Positions 39,685 through 49,928 of a stretch of DNA of 64,000 nucleotides are shown here, one piece after another. The stretch's first letter is position 1. Each line of letters starts with the position of its first letter. Below the pieces are notes generated by a model. It saw nothing but the letters and a program-made list of their open reading frames with translations, was not told the DNA's origin and ran no database searches. Both the position numbers and the translations under genes were made by a program. The DNA is from Ignavibacteriota bacterium (GTDB lineage Bacteria > Bacteroidota > Ignavibacteria > Kapaibacteriales > UBA2268): assembly GCA_024636855.1 (NCBI GenBank), contig JAGXGG010000075.1, forward strand, positions 1 through 64,000. Reading direction: 5' to 3'.

Positions 39685-41137
39685 TTGTTAAATCATCCTC
39701 ATTAAACAATATTTTTGCACTAATAACGGTTCCTGGGAAATAATTATCTTCAAATTTAACATAATTTGAATCTGGTTTTTCTTCTATTTCACCTGAATTA
39801 TTAAAAGTCATATACTTATATGTGTCCCCTAATTCATCAGTCTTTTCTTTAATTGCATATTTGCCATCAAAAACTATACTTGTTTTCCCTGACAGTATTG
39901 CCATTTTAGAAAAATCATCTTCATGATTATTATACCCTTTAATATTAAAGAAGCTTTCAATAAAGCGAATAGATCCATTTCCTCTTTTTTTATACTCTGT
40001 TTCTGCTACACTTGTAACACCTTCCTGTAAAGAATATAATGTCCAAAGAGTTTCTTCTTCAAATTGTTCACGACTAAAGAACCTTCTTCTTGTATATTCT
40101 TCAGATAATTTTTTCATTTTTTGTACAATTCCTACGTTTGGGCAATCAGGCGAGTTAAATTTTTCATATATAGTTCCTCCAAAATTTAAAATAACTAAAT
40201 GAAACATACCATAATGTTCATTCGCCTTATTGATTTCATGAAAATAACCTATTGAAAAACGATAGTCAGTAGTTGAATGTTCTTCTGCATTTATTAACAT
40301 TTCGCTTATAACTACGCATAAATCATCTAGTTTTTCAACGGTTAATCTCTTTCCCATTCGTTTAAGACATGACAAAACATAATCTACTAGCTTTGTTGTA
40401 TCTATGTCCTTTTGTTCTGAAATGACAACTGAATCTCCTTGTTTAGCTCGATTATGAACACACAATGGGTATGGAATTATATCTTTAAAATCTCTTCTAT
40501 CATCTGTGTGAATCGCAGGGGACCCTACTGAAAATAATAATTTGTTAACATTACTATTATCTATGTTAATTGCACTAATTCTTTTAATTCTAGTATTCAT
40601 TTCTAATGAACTAGAACAAGCTTTATAAAATGTTAACATATCTTTTAGAATTATATCAAGAAGTACTTGAGCTTCTAAGTCAACTTTTTCACATTCTGAA
40701 TAATCAATCTCAACTAAACTAGAGTTTTGATTAACTAAAACCCCCAACAAATTTGTTATGAAGGTGTAACTTTCATTACTCTTCTCAATCAAAGAAAAAT
40801 GTTTTGGCACTTGTATTTTTTGATTTCTATGACTTACTCCTTTAGTTATTTTGTCTAAATTGAAATTAGATTTTTCATTTGATAATAGGAATTTAGTGTT
40901 AATCGGCATAAATCTATTGATTAGCTCTTGTATCGTATATTTATCAATATACGACTCTTTTGACTTCAAAAATTGTAAATATTCTCTAACTCTCCTTGCT
41001 TTTCTTTTTCTTTTACTTTTTAAACGTCTTTGAAATCGTTTTTCAGCAATTGTTTTTTTTATTTCAATTTTTTTCTTCAAAAGTGACCTTACGTATACTC
41101 TATTAGCATTTTTCAAGTTTTTCAAAAAAATCCCCAT
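39671..41137 (-). CDS. STAS-like/GHKL (HATPase) domain protein
   Basis: STAS-like segment (SSLVEIDYSECEKVDLEAQVLLDIILKDM) then DDLCVVISEMLINAEEHSTTDYRFSIGYFHE (N-box) and RGNGSIRFIESFF; overlaps the DUF4325-like gene start. Confidence 0.75.
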   Translation of the reverse strand: MGIFLKNLKNANRVYVRSLLKKKIEIKKTIAEKRFQRRLKSKRKRKARRVREYLQFLKSKESYIDKYTIQELINRFMPINTKFLLSNEKSNFNLDKITKGVSHRNQKIQVPKHFSLIEKSNESYTFITNLLGVLVNQNSSLVEIDYSECEKVDLEAQVLLDIILKDMLTFYKACSSSLEMNTRIKRISAINIDNSNVNKLLFSVGSPAIHTDDRRDFKDIIPYPLCVHNRAKQGDSVVISEQKDIDTTKLVDYVLSCLKRMGKRLTVEKLDDLCVVISEMLINAEEHSTTDYRFSIGYFHEINKANEHYGMFHLVILNFGGTIYEKFNSPDCPNVGIVQKMKKLSEEYTRRRFFSREQFEEETLWTLYSLQEGVTSVAETEYKKRGNGSIRFIESFFNIKGYNNHEDDFSKMAILSGKTSIVFDGKYAIKEKTDELGDTYKYMTFNNSGEIEEKPDSNYVKFEDNYFPGTVISAKILFNEDDLTNEIK

Positions 41138-41160
41138 TTCTTCAAGAAACAGGGATTGTA
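41120..41160 (-). terminator. nrdJ terminator hairpin; right copy of near-identical 40-nt repeat
   Basis: Minus strand TAATTACAATCCCTGTTTCTTGAAGAAATGGGGATTTTTTTGAAAAA. Confidence 0.85.
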
Positions 41161-41175
41161 ATTATTATCTATTAT

Positions 41176-44100
41176 TTATGAGCAGCCGCTTGTGGTGCCG
41201 CAATCCTCGCAGACCGTACAGCTTCCGTTTCGCTTCACCCTCGATGAGCTACAAGTGCTACACATCTCACCAGTATAACCCAAGCTGCGGGCTTCGTCTA
41301 GCTCGGCTTGCTTTTGTGCTCTGCCAGCATCAATTGTAGTTGAAGCTTTTAGCTGTACTAACTGTGGTGCGATTATACTTTTAGCAATGTCTTTTTCATC
41401 TGGTTGCGAACCGCCTTTGTCATCTATGTCATTTGCTTTAGATTCAGGAGATTGCAACTCAGGAGTATCGCCCCCATTCGGGTTGTTCTTGTCTTCATCA
41501 ACCGCAAATACATGAACTAGGTCATTTCTTTTTAGGTAGTCGTAGCCAAGTGTACGGAATACATAGTCTAGGATAGAAGTCGAATTCTTGATTGCTTCGT
41601 GACCTTGTACCATACCTGCTGGCTCGAATCTAGTGAATGTGAATGTATCTACTAGCTCTTCTAGAGGCACACCATACTGTAATGCCTTAGATGCTAATAT
41701 AGCGAAACTGTTCAACATACCACGGTATGCAGCGCCTTCTTTGTACATGTCGATAAAGATTTCACCTAATTGACCATCTTCGTACTCACCAGTTCTTAGG
41801 AATATTTTGTGTCCGCCAACAGTTGCTTCTCTGATTGTACCTTTACGACGTTTTGGCAATTTGTATCTTTGTGATTTTCTTACAGACTTGCCTTCGATTT
41901 GCTCGTGCATTTCTTTAGCGCCTAGAGTTTCGTCTAGTGTATGCTCGTCACCCAATAGAACTGTTTCTTCTAGTCCATCATAGTTCGCTGAGTTCAATGG
42001 TTGTGATAGTTTAGAGCCATCACGATATAGAGCGATTGCTTTTAACATCAGTTTCCATGACTTCATGTGAACTTCGCTTATATTGTTCACTGTAGCGCTT
42101 CCAGACATATTAACAGTCTTGGATATAGCACCAGAGATAAACGGTTGAGCAGCAGCCATTATGCGTACGTGAGCCATATAAGCTATAGAGCGTTCGCCTT
42201 TCTTACCACATGTGTTCGCGCAATCGAAAATAGGTAGATGTTCATCTTTCAGATGCGGTGCACCCTCTATCATCATAGTACCACAAACGTAGTCATTAGC
42301 TTTTTCGATTTGCTCAGCAGTAAAGCCAAGAGCAGCTAATAGGTTCAGAGATGAGTCAGCTATTTCTTCATCAGAAAGCCCTAGCTTCATCATGAAATCT
42401 TCGCCCAATGTCCATTTGTTAAACGCAAATTTGATGTCGAATACATCGTCTAGTTGATCTTCTACAAGTTTGATTTTATCTTCAGTAAACCCTTTCTCAA
42501 TCAAAGATACTTTGTTGATTTCTGGACAGCCAGCGAATGTGCCGTGACCTTTACTGTATTTTGTTATTTCTTCAATTTCAGTTTCAGTGTAGCCTAGTTT
42601 CACTAGTGCTTTTCTTACTGATTGGTTTACTATTTTGAAGTATCCACCACCAGCTAATTTTTTGTATTTCACGATAGCGAAATCTGGCTCGATACCCGTA
42701 GTATCACAATCCATAACAAGACCAATAGTTCCAGTAGGAGCTATTACAGTTACTTGTGCATTGCGATATCCATAGTGCTCGCCCATTTCTAAAGCATTGT
42801 CCCATACTTCACGAGCCGCTGTTAGCATATCTTGAGGGCAGAAACGAGTATCTATACCTTGAGGTCTTATAGTCAAGCCTTCGTACTCAGAAGTTTTAGC
42901 ATTGTAAGCCGCTCTTTTGTGGTTACGGATTACTTTTAACATGTGCTTTTCATTTAGCTTGTATTCTGGGAATGCACCTAGCTCTTTTGCCATCTCGGCA
43001 GAAGTAGCATAAGCTTGCCCACATAGAATAGAAGTCAAAGCACCAGTCCAAGCAAGAGCTTCATTCGAATCGTAAGGAATGCCGTTTACCATTAGTAATG
43101 AACCAATGTTAGCATAGCCAAGACCTAAAGTTCTGAATTTGTAACTAAGGTCAGCAACTCTCTTAGATGGGAATTGAGCCATTAGTACAGATATTTCTAG
43201 AACTACAGTCCAGATACGAGCAGCATGCTTGTACGCTTCTATATCGAACTCACTAGTCTCTTCGTTGAAGAATTTCATTAGGTTCAAACTTGCTAGGTTA
43301 CAAGCTGTATCGTCCAAGAACATATATTCTGAACATGGGTTAGATGCGTTGATACGACCAGACTCAGGGCAAGTGTGCCATTCGTTGATGGTAGTATCAT
43401 ATTGTAATCCTGGATCAGCCGACTTCCAAGAAGCTAAGTTAATTTTGTTCCATAGGTCACGAGCTCTCACACGGCGAACGTGCATTTCGTCAGTACGCCA
43501 TTTTAGTTCCCACTCTTCGTCAGCTTCTACAGCCTTCATAAATTCATTAGTAACACGAACAGTGTTATTCGCATTTTGACCGCTTACAGTGTTGTATGCT
43601 GCACTCTCATAGTGTGTATCGAAAGCTTCAGTATCAACAGAAGTGAATCCTTGTTTCACAAGATCTAATACTCTATCCATGTAATTAAGAGGAACACCAC
43701 GATGAGCTCCACGTTTGATAAGCTCTTTTAAAGTTTGATTTTTTTCAATATCAGGGCTATTAGTGATGGCTTCTTCCATTATAGCTTCTAGGAATACTTT
43801 ATTAATCCTAGAACCAGTAACTAATGCAGCAACTTTCTCTTCTTCTCTAGCTTTCCACTCTATGAATTGCTCCACATCTGGGTGGTCTATATCCACAACT
43901 ACCATTTTTGCTGCACGCCTTGTCGTACCACCAGATTTAATAGCTCCGGCAGCTCTATCAAATATCTTCAAGAAGCTCATCATTCCAGAAGATACCCCCC
44001 CTCCAGATAATGGTTCTTCGCTACTACGTATGCGAGAGAAGTTAGACCCAGTACCACTACCGAATTTGAATATACGTGCTTCTCGCGTAATCAAATCGAA

Positions 44101-44694
44101 GATACCACCTTCGTTAAGCATATCGTCACTAACAGATTGGATAAAACATGCATGAGGTTGAGGTCTAGTATAAGCGTCTTTTGATTTTTCTATTTTCCCA
44201 TTGTCAGGGTTAACGTAGTAGTGTCCTTGCTTGCTCCCCGTAATACCATAAGCGAAGTTCAACCCAGTATTAAACCACTGAGGTGAGTTAGGAGCTGCAG
44301 CTTGATTCATAAGCATATATGCCGCTTCTTCGTAGAATATTTCAGCATCTTTTGTAGTGTCGAAATAATTGTTTTGCTCGCCCCAATGTCTCCAAGTACC
44401 AGCAAGTCTATGAATTACTTGCTTAACTGAATTTTCTGAGCCAGTAGCATGTTCGCCATTTTCATCTTTGACTTTCTTACCTTTCTCGTCGAAAAGAGGT
44501 ACACCCGCTTTTCTGAAATACTTTTGTGCCAATATATCGGTAGCCATTTGAGACCATCCGATTGGGACTTCTACATTTTTCATATCGAAAACAGTTGAGC
44601 CGTCTGGGTTCTTTATAGTTGATGAGCGGTGTGTATATTTGAAAAGGTCATATACGTTCACGTCATCTTTGGTAAAATGTCGAGAAAATTTCAT
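41176..44694 (-). CDS. nrdJ: vitamin B12-dependent ribonucleotide reductase
   Basis: Class II RNR: FGSGTGSNFSRIRSSEEPLSGGG..., NPCSEYMFLDDTACNLASLNL, C-terminal CSTCSSSRVKRNGSCTVCEDCGTTSGCS. Confidence 0.97.
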   Translation of the reverse strand: MKFSRHFTKDDVNVYDLFKYTHRSSTIKNPDGSTVFDMKNVEVPIGWSQMATDILAQKYFRKAGVPLFDEKGKKVKDENGEHATGSENSVKQVIHRLAGTWRHWGEQNNYFDTTKDAEIFYEEAAYMLMNQAAAPNSPQWFNTGLNFAYGITGSKQGHYYVNPDNGKIEKSKDAYTRPQPHACFIQSVSDDMLNEGGIFDLITREARIFKFGSGTGSNFSRIRSSEEPLSGGGVSSGMMSFLKIFDRAAGAIKSGGTTRRAAKMVVVDIDHPDVEQFIEWKAREEEKVAALVTGSRINKVFLEAIMEEAITNSPDIEKNQTLKELIKRGAHRGVPLNYMDRVLDLVKQGFTSVDTEAFDTHYESAAYNTVSGQNANNTVRVTNEFMKAVEADEEWELKWRTDEMHVRRVRARDLWNKINLASWKSADPGLQYDTTINEWHTCPESGRINASNPCSEYMFLDDTACNLASLNLMKFFNEETSEFDIEAYKHAARIWTVVLEISVLMAQFPSKRVADLSYKFRTLGLGYANIGSLLMVNGIPYDSNEALAWTGALTSILCGQAYATSAEMAKELGAFPEYKLNEKHMLKVIRNHKRAAYNAKTSEYEGLTIRPQGIDTRFCPQDMLTAAREVWDNALEMGEHYGYRNAQVTVIAPTGTIGLVMDCDTTGIEPDFAIVKYKKLAGGGYFKIVNQSVRKALVKLGYTETEIEEITKYSKGHGTFAGCPEINKVSLIEKGFTEDKIKLVEDQLDDVFDIKFAFNKWTLGEDFMMKLGLSDEEIADSSLNLLAALGFTAEQIEKANDYVCGTMMIEGAPHLKDEHLPIFDCANTCGKKGERSIAYMAHVRIMAAAQPFISGAISKTVNMSGSATVNNISEVHMKSWKLMLKAIALYRDGSKLSQPLNSANYDGLEETVLLGDEHTLDETLGAKEMHEQIEGKSVRKSQRYKLPKRRKGTIREATVGGHKIFLRTGEYEDGQLGEIFIDMYKEGAAYRGMLNSFAILASKALQYGVPLEELVDTFTFTRFEPAGMVQGHEAIKNSTSILDYVFRTLGYDYLKRNDLVHVFAVDEDKNNPNGGDTPELQSPESKANDIDDKGGSQPDEKDIAKSIIAPQLVQLKASTTIDAGRAQKQAELDEARSLGYTGEMCSTCSSSRVKRNGSCTVCEDCGTTSGCS

Positions 44695-45060
44695 AGTGGG
44701 GCACCTATATTAGTAATAAATCATTGATTACACTCAGCATAATGACTTACAAATAATTTGGTGAAGTAGGGTTCACAATTAGATTAGCGGCTACTTCGGC
44801 AAATTATTTATTGATAATGACACAACTAAGTGGATACAATTAAAATGTTTTTTTTGATTCATTACAAGGTGTAATTATCAACACCAATCAATGATAGGAC
44901 TTTCAAATTATCCACATTGTTTTGCTTATATTTTTTCCTTTTTGGAATGTAGTTTTATGCTGCTTTTCTAAAATAAAAAATAAAAATGTTTTATGCAAAC
45001 GTAAGGTCTTAATTAATATTGTGTTAAGGTGGGGTTATAAATTAACAGTACTACCGATAT

Positions 45061-46212
45061 CTATTTATCCAGCCAACTCTGAAAAAAAGGTTTGATGAAG
45101 TATTGAGGTATAAGGCTTTTGATTACTTTGAAGTCCTGTTTGAGTGTACTTTCACTATCTAGGAATGCAAGTACATCAGATGCTTTTGCAGAAGAAAACA
45201 TGTCGGTAAACAATTGATGACCTTTGTATTTTCCATCCGCTAGTACTTTCAGTAAAGTACTGTCATATAGTTTGTGCTTCAGAGATATATGTTCCTCTGT
45301 GTAGTGAGGAGTTCCATTCGATTGATAACTATTTATGATCTTTGTAATAGTCTTCTGTGTATTAGTAAATGTATAACCTGTGGAGCCACGAGTATCTCCT
45401 CCTACAGTACCAATATTTATTATATTACCATCTGCTCTAGCAAAAGGATAGTCAGTCATAGGAATAACACCAAATTCGCTATCTATTATCTTGTAATCAT
45501 TGATATTTAGAACTTCAGTTATGTATTCTTCTATTCGCTTATCATAAATTTCCTTTTCTAATAGCTTATCGGAGAATAAAGTATACTCTACTAATGCTGT
45601 AGTTTCCGAGGTTGGAAGTACATAGAAGAATGTATTACCGTTTTCTTGACTTGTCCGAAAATCCATCAGATAAATTTGTTTTGGGTCTAGGTTCAGTTCA
45701 TTGGATTCTATTACTACTCCTTTGAAATGCTGTAGCAGGTATGTGTGCTTTTCTTCTAATTTAGGTTTATCATAAATGGAGTTGAATACATATTCAGAAT
45801 GGTAAGTGTGACTGTCTGTAACTACTTCACAGCTATTCCCAATTGAAGTTACGCTTTTGATATTATCATTTAGTATAGTCAAATTCGATTGGGATTTCAA
45901 ATAATCTAATGTATGATTGTAAAAGTCAATACTTCGTATCATATTATAATTATAATCACCTGTATTAAGCAGAAAGCTTTTGTTGTCAACACTGAAAAAG
46001 CACATCTCGTCCCACTTTCTATATATTATTTCTTCAAAAGGGGAGATGGAGTTTTCCCAAAAGCACCATGTTCTATCATTGACAGATTTGTCGCTCTTAT
46101 CGATTAATAAGATAGATTTGTTAGCCCAAACACCTGATAACAAATCTCTATATACTAGACTGAGCCCAGACATTCCACCACCGCAAACTATAATGTCATA
46201 TTCCATTTTCAT
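45061..46212 (-). CDS. lycopene cyclase family protein
   Basis: MEYDIIVCGGGMSGLSLVYRDL...NDRTWCFWE...LLQHFKGVVIES...YVLPTSETTALVEYTLFS...GVIPMTDYPF...GGDTRGSTGYTFTNTQ. Confidence 0.9.
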   Translation of the reverse strand: MKMEYDIIVCGGGMSGLSLVYRDLLSGVWANKSILLIDKSDKSVNDRTWCFWENSISPFEEIIYRKWDEMCFFSVDNKSFLLNTGDYNYNMIRSIDFYNHTLDYLKSQSNLTILNDNIKSVTSIGNSCEVVTDSHTYHSEYVFNSIYDKPKLEEKHTYLLQHFKGVVIESNELNLDPKQIYLMDFRTSQENGNTFFYVLPTSETTALVEYTLFSDKLLEKEIYDKRIEEYITEVLNINDYKIIDSEFGVIPMTDYPFARADGNIINIGTVGGDTRGSTGYTFTNTQKTITKIINSYQSNGTPHYTEEHISLKHKLYDSTLLKVLADGKYKGHQLFTDMFSSAKASDVLAFLDSESTLKQDFKVIKSLIPQYFIKPFFQSWLDK

Positions 46213-46250
46213 AGATTGTCAGGTGAATAATAGTTAGAATTATTATGAAG

Positions 46251-46961
46251 TTAAAATGCTAAAATAAAGCGAAGCATTTCGGGTAGCTTAGATAGAGAAA
46301 TTAATCTAAATCCGAGGAATGTACCAAAGCCGATGAATGTAACACCTGCTGCTTGCTTGATTCTGAAAATCATATTCGTAGAGAATTTGTGCTTATACTT
46401 GTTAGTTAAAGTGGCAATGAAATTGACCCAAAACAGATTTCCAAGACCGAAGCCAAGAGCAAATAAGAAATTAGATATTGCTCCACCATTCGTCATACCA
46501 GCTTCGTGTACCCAGATAGTAACGGCCGCAAGAGATGGTAGGAAAGTAGGATTCGCTAGATTTGTTAAAGCGATTGCTATACCGAGGAAAACAGGTCCTT
46601 TTTTACCTAATTTGGATGCGTAGCCTGATGTAGCTTCATCACCTTTTTTAATTTTTCTTTTTTTCGCTTTTAGATTTAGGAAACCGATGATAAATAATGC
46701 AGAAATAGTACCAATTTGGAATACTAGATATGCAGCAGGATAATCTTTTGAAAAACTACTAAGTGTAGATATAGCAGCCGTAGTAGCGAATATAACGCCC
46801 AAACAGTAAATAAAATCCATTATGGCATTGCCTAGAGCGAGATGAAACCCAGCTTTTTTGTTCTGGAATAACCCAATCTCAATAGCTGTTACCCCCACAG
46901 GTCCAGGAGGAAGAGCCAAAGCAACACCAACTATGAAACCAAATAGTATAGATAAATCCAA
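46251..46961 (-). CDS. LysE family transporter
   Basis: LFGFIVGVALALPPGPVGVTAIEIGLFQNKKAGFHLALGNAIMDFIYCLGVI. Confidence 0.88.
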   Translation of the reverse strand: MDLSILFGFIVGVALALPPGPVGVTAIEIGLFQNKKAGFHLALGNAIMDFIYCLGVIFATTAAISTLSSFSKDYPAAYLVFQIGTISALFIIGFLNLKAKKRKIKKGDEATSGYASKLGKKGPVFLGIAIALTNLANPTFLPSLAAVTIWVHEAGMTNGGAISNFLFALGFGLGNLFWVNFIATLTNKYKHKFSTNMIFRIKQAAGVTFIGFGTFLGFRLISLSKLPEMLRFILAF

Positions 46962-47112
46962 GAGAACCTAATGGTTGTTAGAAATATAGAAATATGTCTT
47001 TCGACTTATATCCAAAGAGCAAGTAACGAAAATAAAATATAAAATCAAAATTACCTTCTTAACAAAGGGGGGTATGCTATAATGTATGATAGAGTTACGC
47101 TGCCGAATAATA

Positions 47113-47733
47113 TTAATGAATAGTCAATGTAAGTCCAATACCACCAACGAAACCAGATATATCTGAATTCTCGATTCCGCTATATTCGAGACCAGATATA
47201 ATGCGATAACCAATGTTAAAATCAATTAGAACATTATTTGTGATATGAAAATAAATATTCGCTTCAGGCTCAATATTGAATAACCAATCACCTGTTAGGT
47301 CATCACTAATTGGTGAATTTCCGAAGCTAGTAAACGTAGCACGGCCAAATCCTATGTTCAAACCTACTGAGAATGGTAGAGAGTAGCTATTAGAAACAAA
47401 ATAATCAACATTGAAGCCATACAAATCATAGAGTAATGCGGCTTTTAGATTGTTACCATTGGGTTCAAATATCACAGAATTATCAAATAAATAAAAATAA
47501 TGTGCTCCTATTACCAAATCATCTGTTGCGTATATACCTAGCTTGATACCAATATCATTCATCGAATAGGTATCATTAGTCGTATATTTATACTTTGCCG
47601 AGATCATAGCTTTATTATTAGCGTTAGTTTTCAGCGGTTCTGTCTCATATCTATCGTATTGACCACCTGGTAGCTCCTGCGAGTACAGTGAGCTACTGAT
47701 AGATAGTAAGATGATAGCTATGATATATTTCAA
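47113..47733 (-). CDS. outer-membrane beta-barrel-like hypothetical protein
   Basis: Signal peptide; alternating amphipathic strands; C-terminal SGFVGGIGLTLTIH. Confidence 0.65.
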   Translation of the reverse strand: MKYIIAIILLSISSSLYSQELPGGQYDRYETEPLKTNANNKAMISAKYKYTTNDTYSMNDIGIKLGIYATDDLVIGAHYFYLFDNSVIFEPNGNNLKAALLYDLYGFNVDYFVSNSYSLPFSVGLNIGFGRATFTSFGNSPISDDLTGDWLFNIEPEANIYFHITNNVLIDFNIGYRIISGLEYSGIENSDISGFVGGIGLTLTIH

Positions 47734-48123
47734 TTATTTTAACCTATTGATAACGGACTTTAGTTTTTCTTCTACTTCGTGTGCTATAGCACCTAACTTC
47801 TCATTCTCGATTGCTTGCATAGATGCCATAGGGCTAACAGCAGTTACATCGAATTCACCTTCTCCAGCTTCTACTACTATTACATTGCAAGGTAGCATAA
47901 CGCCAATATTGTCTTCTATGCTTAACGCTTTATAAGCAAAATGAGGATTGCACGCTCCTAATATACGATACTTTTTGAAATCTACATCTATTTTTTCTTT
48001 CAAAGTTTTAGTCACATCTATTTGAGTTAATACCCCAAATCCTTCTGTCTTTAGTTCTTCAGTTACTCTTTCTATTACTTCTTCGAATTCGCCTTTTACC
48101 TTTGTACTATATGAGTAGTTCAT
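47734..48123 (-). CDS. DUF302 domain-containing protein
   Basis: VTEELKTEGFGVLTQIDVTKTLKEKIDVDFKKYRILGACNPHFAYKALSIEDNIGVMLPCNVIV. Confidence 0.92.
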   Translation of the reverse strand: MNYSYSTKVKGEFEEVIERVTEELKTEGFGVLTQIDVTKTLKEKIDVDFKKYRILGACNPHFAYKALSIEDNIGVMLPCNVIVVEAGEGEFDVTAVSPMASMQAIENEKLGAIAHEVEEKLKSVINRLK

Positions 48124-48258
48124 ATGCTATTGTCCTAACTTTAAGTGAAACTTATTATTATTTTGTAAAGTATAATAACATAAGAAGTAGCAAAATTCAA
48201 AATATTTGATTTTATATTTATCATATTACAATTATATAATACTAAAGGAATTACTGAA

Positions 48259-48918
48259 GTGAACACTAATATACTTTCTAAATTACTAAGCAAATACAAA
48301 AACCTAGCACTTCTCGTGTTACTAGCTGTGATAGCTACTTCATGCGTATCTATAGAAACAACATCTTACTCTGACCCAGATTTTACAAATAAAAAATATT
48401 CTAAGTTTTGTGTTTATTCGGTAGAGCAAAACCTCAACAAACGTGCTTTAATAGAAAGAGTATTCGTGGAGGAATTCAAAGAAGCAGGGATATATGCTGT
48501 AGAAGGATCTAATATATTCCCACCTACTAGAACATGGGAAGAGGGTGAATTCCAATCTCAGCTTATGAAAAATGGGTTCGACGGATTTATTAAAATAGAA
48601 ATCATGGATGAGGTAGTCAATGAAAGAGTTATTCCTCAAGTACATACTAATACTGAAACTACGACTACCAAGAAAAAGAATGGTAAAGATGCTACTGTAA
48701 CTAATACTAATACTTATGTAACGAATGATATAGATGTATATATGAATAATCAATTCCAAGCAGATTTAGTAGACGTAGCTACTAATAAAGTCGCTTGGAA
48801 AGGCTATTCGAGTACTTCAGCCCAAATCAATATGGTCGGTATGGATATAGAGACTATTATTGAAAAATTCGCAGAAGACGTAATAGAAGAAATGCAAGCC
48901 AAAGGGCATATCAAATAA
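48259..48918 (+). CDS. hypothetical lipoprotein
   Basis: Lipobox LAVIATSCVSIETTSYSDPDF. Confidence 0.7.
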   Translation: MNTNILSKLLSKYKNLALLVLLAVIATSCVSIETTSYSDPDFTNKKYSKFCVYSVEQNLNKRALIERVFVEEFKEAGIYAVEGSNIFPPTRTWEEGEFQSQLMKNGFDGFIKIEIMDEVVNERVIPQVHTNTETTTTKKKNGKDATVTNTNTYVTNDIDVYMNNQFQADLVDVATNKVAWKGYSSTSAQINMVGMDIETIIEKFAEDVIEEMQAKGHIK

Positions 48919-48926
48919 AGATATTA

Positions 48927-48966
48927 CAAGTGTCCACAAATCCTATCCGAATTGTGGACACTTGAT
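48927..48966. terminator. hairpin / probable terminator
   Basis: caagtgtccacaa...ttgtggacacttg inverted repeat. Confidence 0.55.
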
Positions 48967-49139
48967 ATATTAAGTTAATCCCACTAAGGGGGTAACTCTG
49001 CTATAAGTAATATCTTATATCCCTAACTCCCTCAAGTCAAAATCTAAACTCAAATAAATTCATTATTCTTGAGACATTTTTGCTGTTCATGTGTCTATAG
49101 ATTATAGGGAGATGCTACCTGAACTAAAAGCATAGGTGT

Positions 49140-49215
49140 TTGATATGGGACTAAAGTCCAAAAAGTATTTTGGAATGATTGCTATCCGTTGGCTAAAGCC
49201 AACGGCAATACAAAA
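49140..49215. repeat. interspersed palindromes (GGACTAAAGTCC; CCGTTGGCTAAAGCCAACGG)
   Basis: Same motifs as at 27330-27470 and partly 7022-7052. Confidence 0.7.
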
Positions 49216-49260
49216 TAACATTTTGATAATTCTGTAAATTCTGATTTTGACTAATGGAGA

Positions 49261-49854
49261 TTACACCAACTTATCTGCATTTATATCGCTCATAGATTTG
49301 AGTGTACCATGCTCAGCTATGTTATGTAGTGCCTTCACAGCTTTTAGGATTGATTTGGTTAGTTCGCCGTTCCATTCTTCCTCGGTGAATTCGGAGAGTA
49401 CATAGTCAACCAGCTCTCCAGGGCCGAAGTTCTTGCTAATACCCATTCGTAGTTTGTAGAATTGGTCTGTATCTAAATGAAAAAGTAGTGATTTTAGTCC
49501 ATTGTGACCACCAGCACTACCACCAATTTTCAAGTGAATTTTACCCAACTCAAAATTGTACTCGTCAACTAGTACTATTATATTTTTCGTAGGAACTTTA
49601 TATTTCTTAATTGCAGCTCGTACAGATTCACCCGAATTATTCATATATGTAGTCGGAAGTAGGCAAAGTATGTTCTTGTCACCAATCTGTACTTTCGCTT
49701 GGAATGCCTGCAATCCGTCAGATTGGTTGAAGTCCTTATTGTTGCGAAGCACAAATTCATACAGAGCAAGCCATCCAATATTGTGGCGAGTCTTCGAGTA
49801 CTTTGATCCTGGGTTGCCTAACCCAACGAATATATAGTCGAATGTATTTTTCAT
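49261..49854 (-). CDS. pth: peptidyl-tRNA hydrolase
   Basis: IFVGLGNPGSKYSKTRHNIGWLAL...TYMNNSGESVRAAIKKY...GSAGGHNGLKSL. Confidence 0.96.
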   Translation of the reverse strand: MKNTFDYIFVGLGNPGSKYSKTRHNIGWLALYEFVLRNNKDFNQSDGLQAFQAKVQIGDKNILCLLPTTYMNNSGESVRAAIKKYKVPTKNIIVLVDEYNFELGKIHLKIGGSAGGHNGLKSLLFHLDTDQFYKLRMGISKNFGPGELVDYVLSEFTEEEWNGELTKSILKAVKALHNIAEHGTLKSMSDINADKLV

Positions 49855-49867
49855 AATTAATTAAGTA

Positions 49868-49912
49868 TAAAAAAAGGGTATTCTTAAAATCAATCAAGAA
49901 TACCCTAAAAAT
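49868..49912 (-). terminator. rho-independent terminator (rplY)
   Basis: agggtattctt...aagaataccct with T-tract on the minus strand. Confidence 0.75.
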
Positions 49913-49928
49913 ATTAATCGAAGAGCGA

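Noticed and set aside
42000-44155. Plus-strand ORFs 43229-43579 and 43763-44155
   Set aside because: Antisense to nrdJ; no independent support.
44700-45050. Possible cobalamin riboswitch or NrdR sites upstream of nrdJ
   Set aside because: The gap is AT-rich with a small hairpin (ggtgtaattatcaacacc) but I could not identify a convincing B12-box or paired NrdR boxes.
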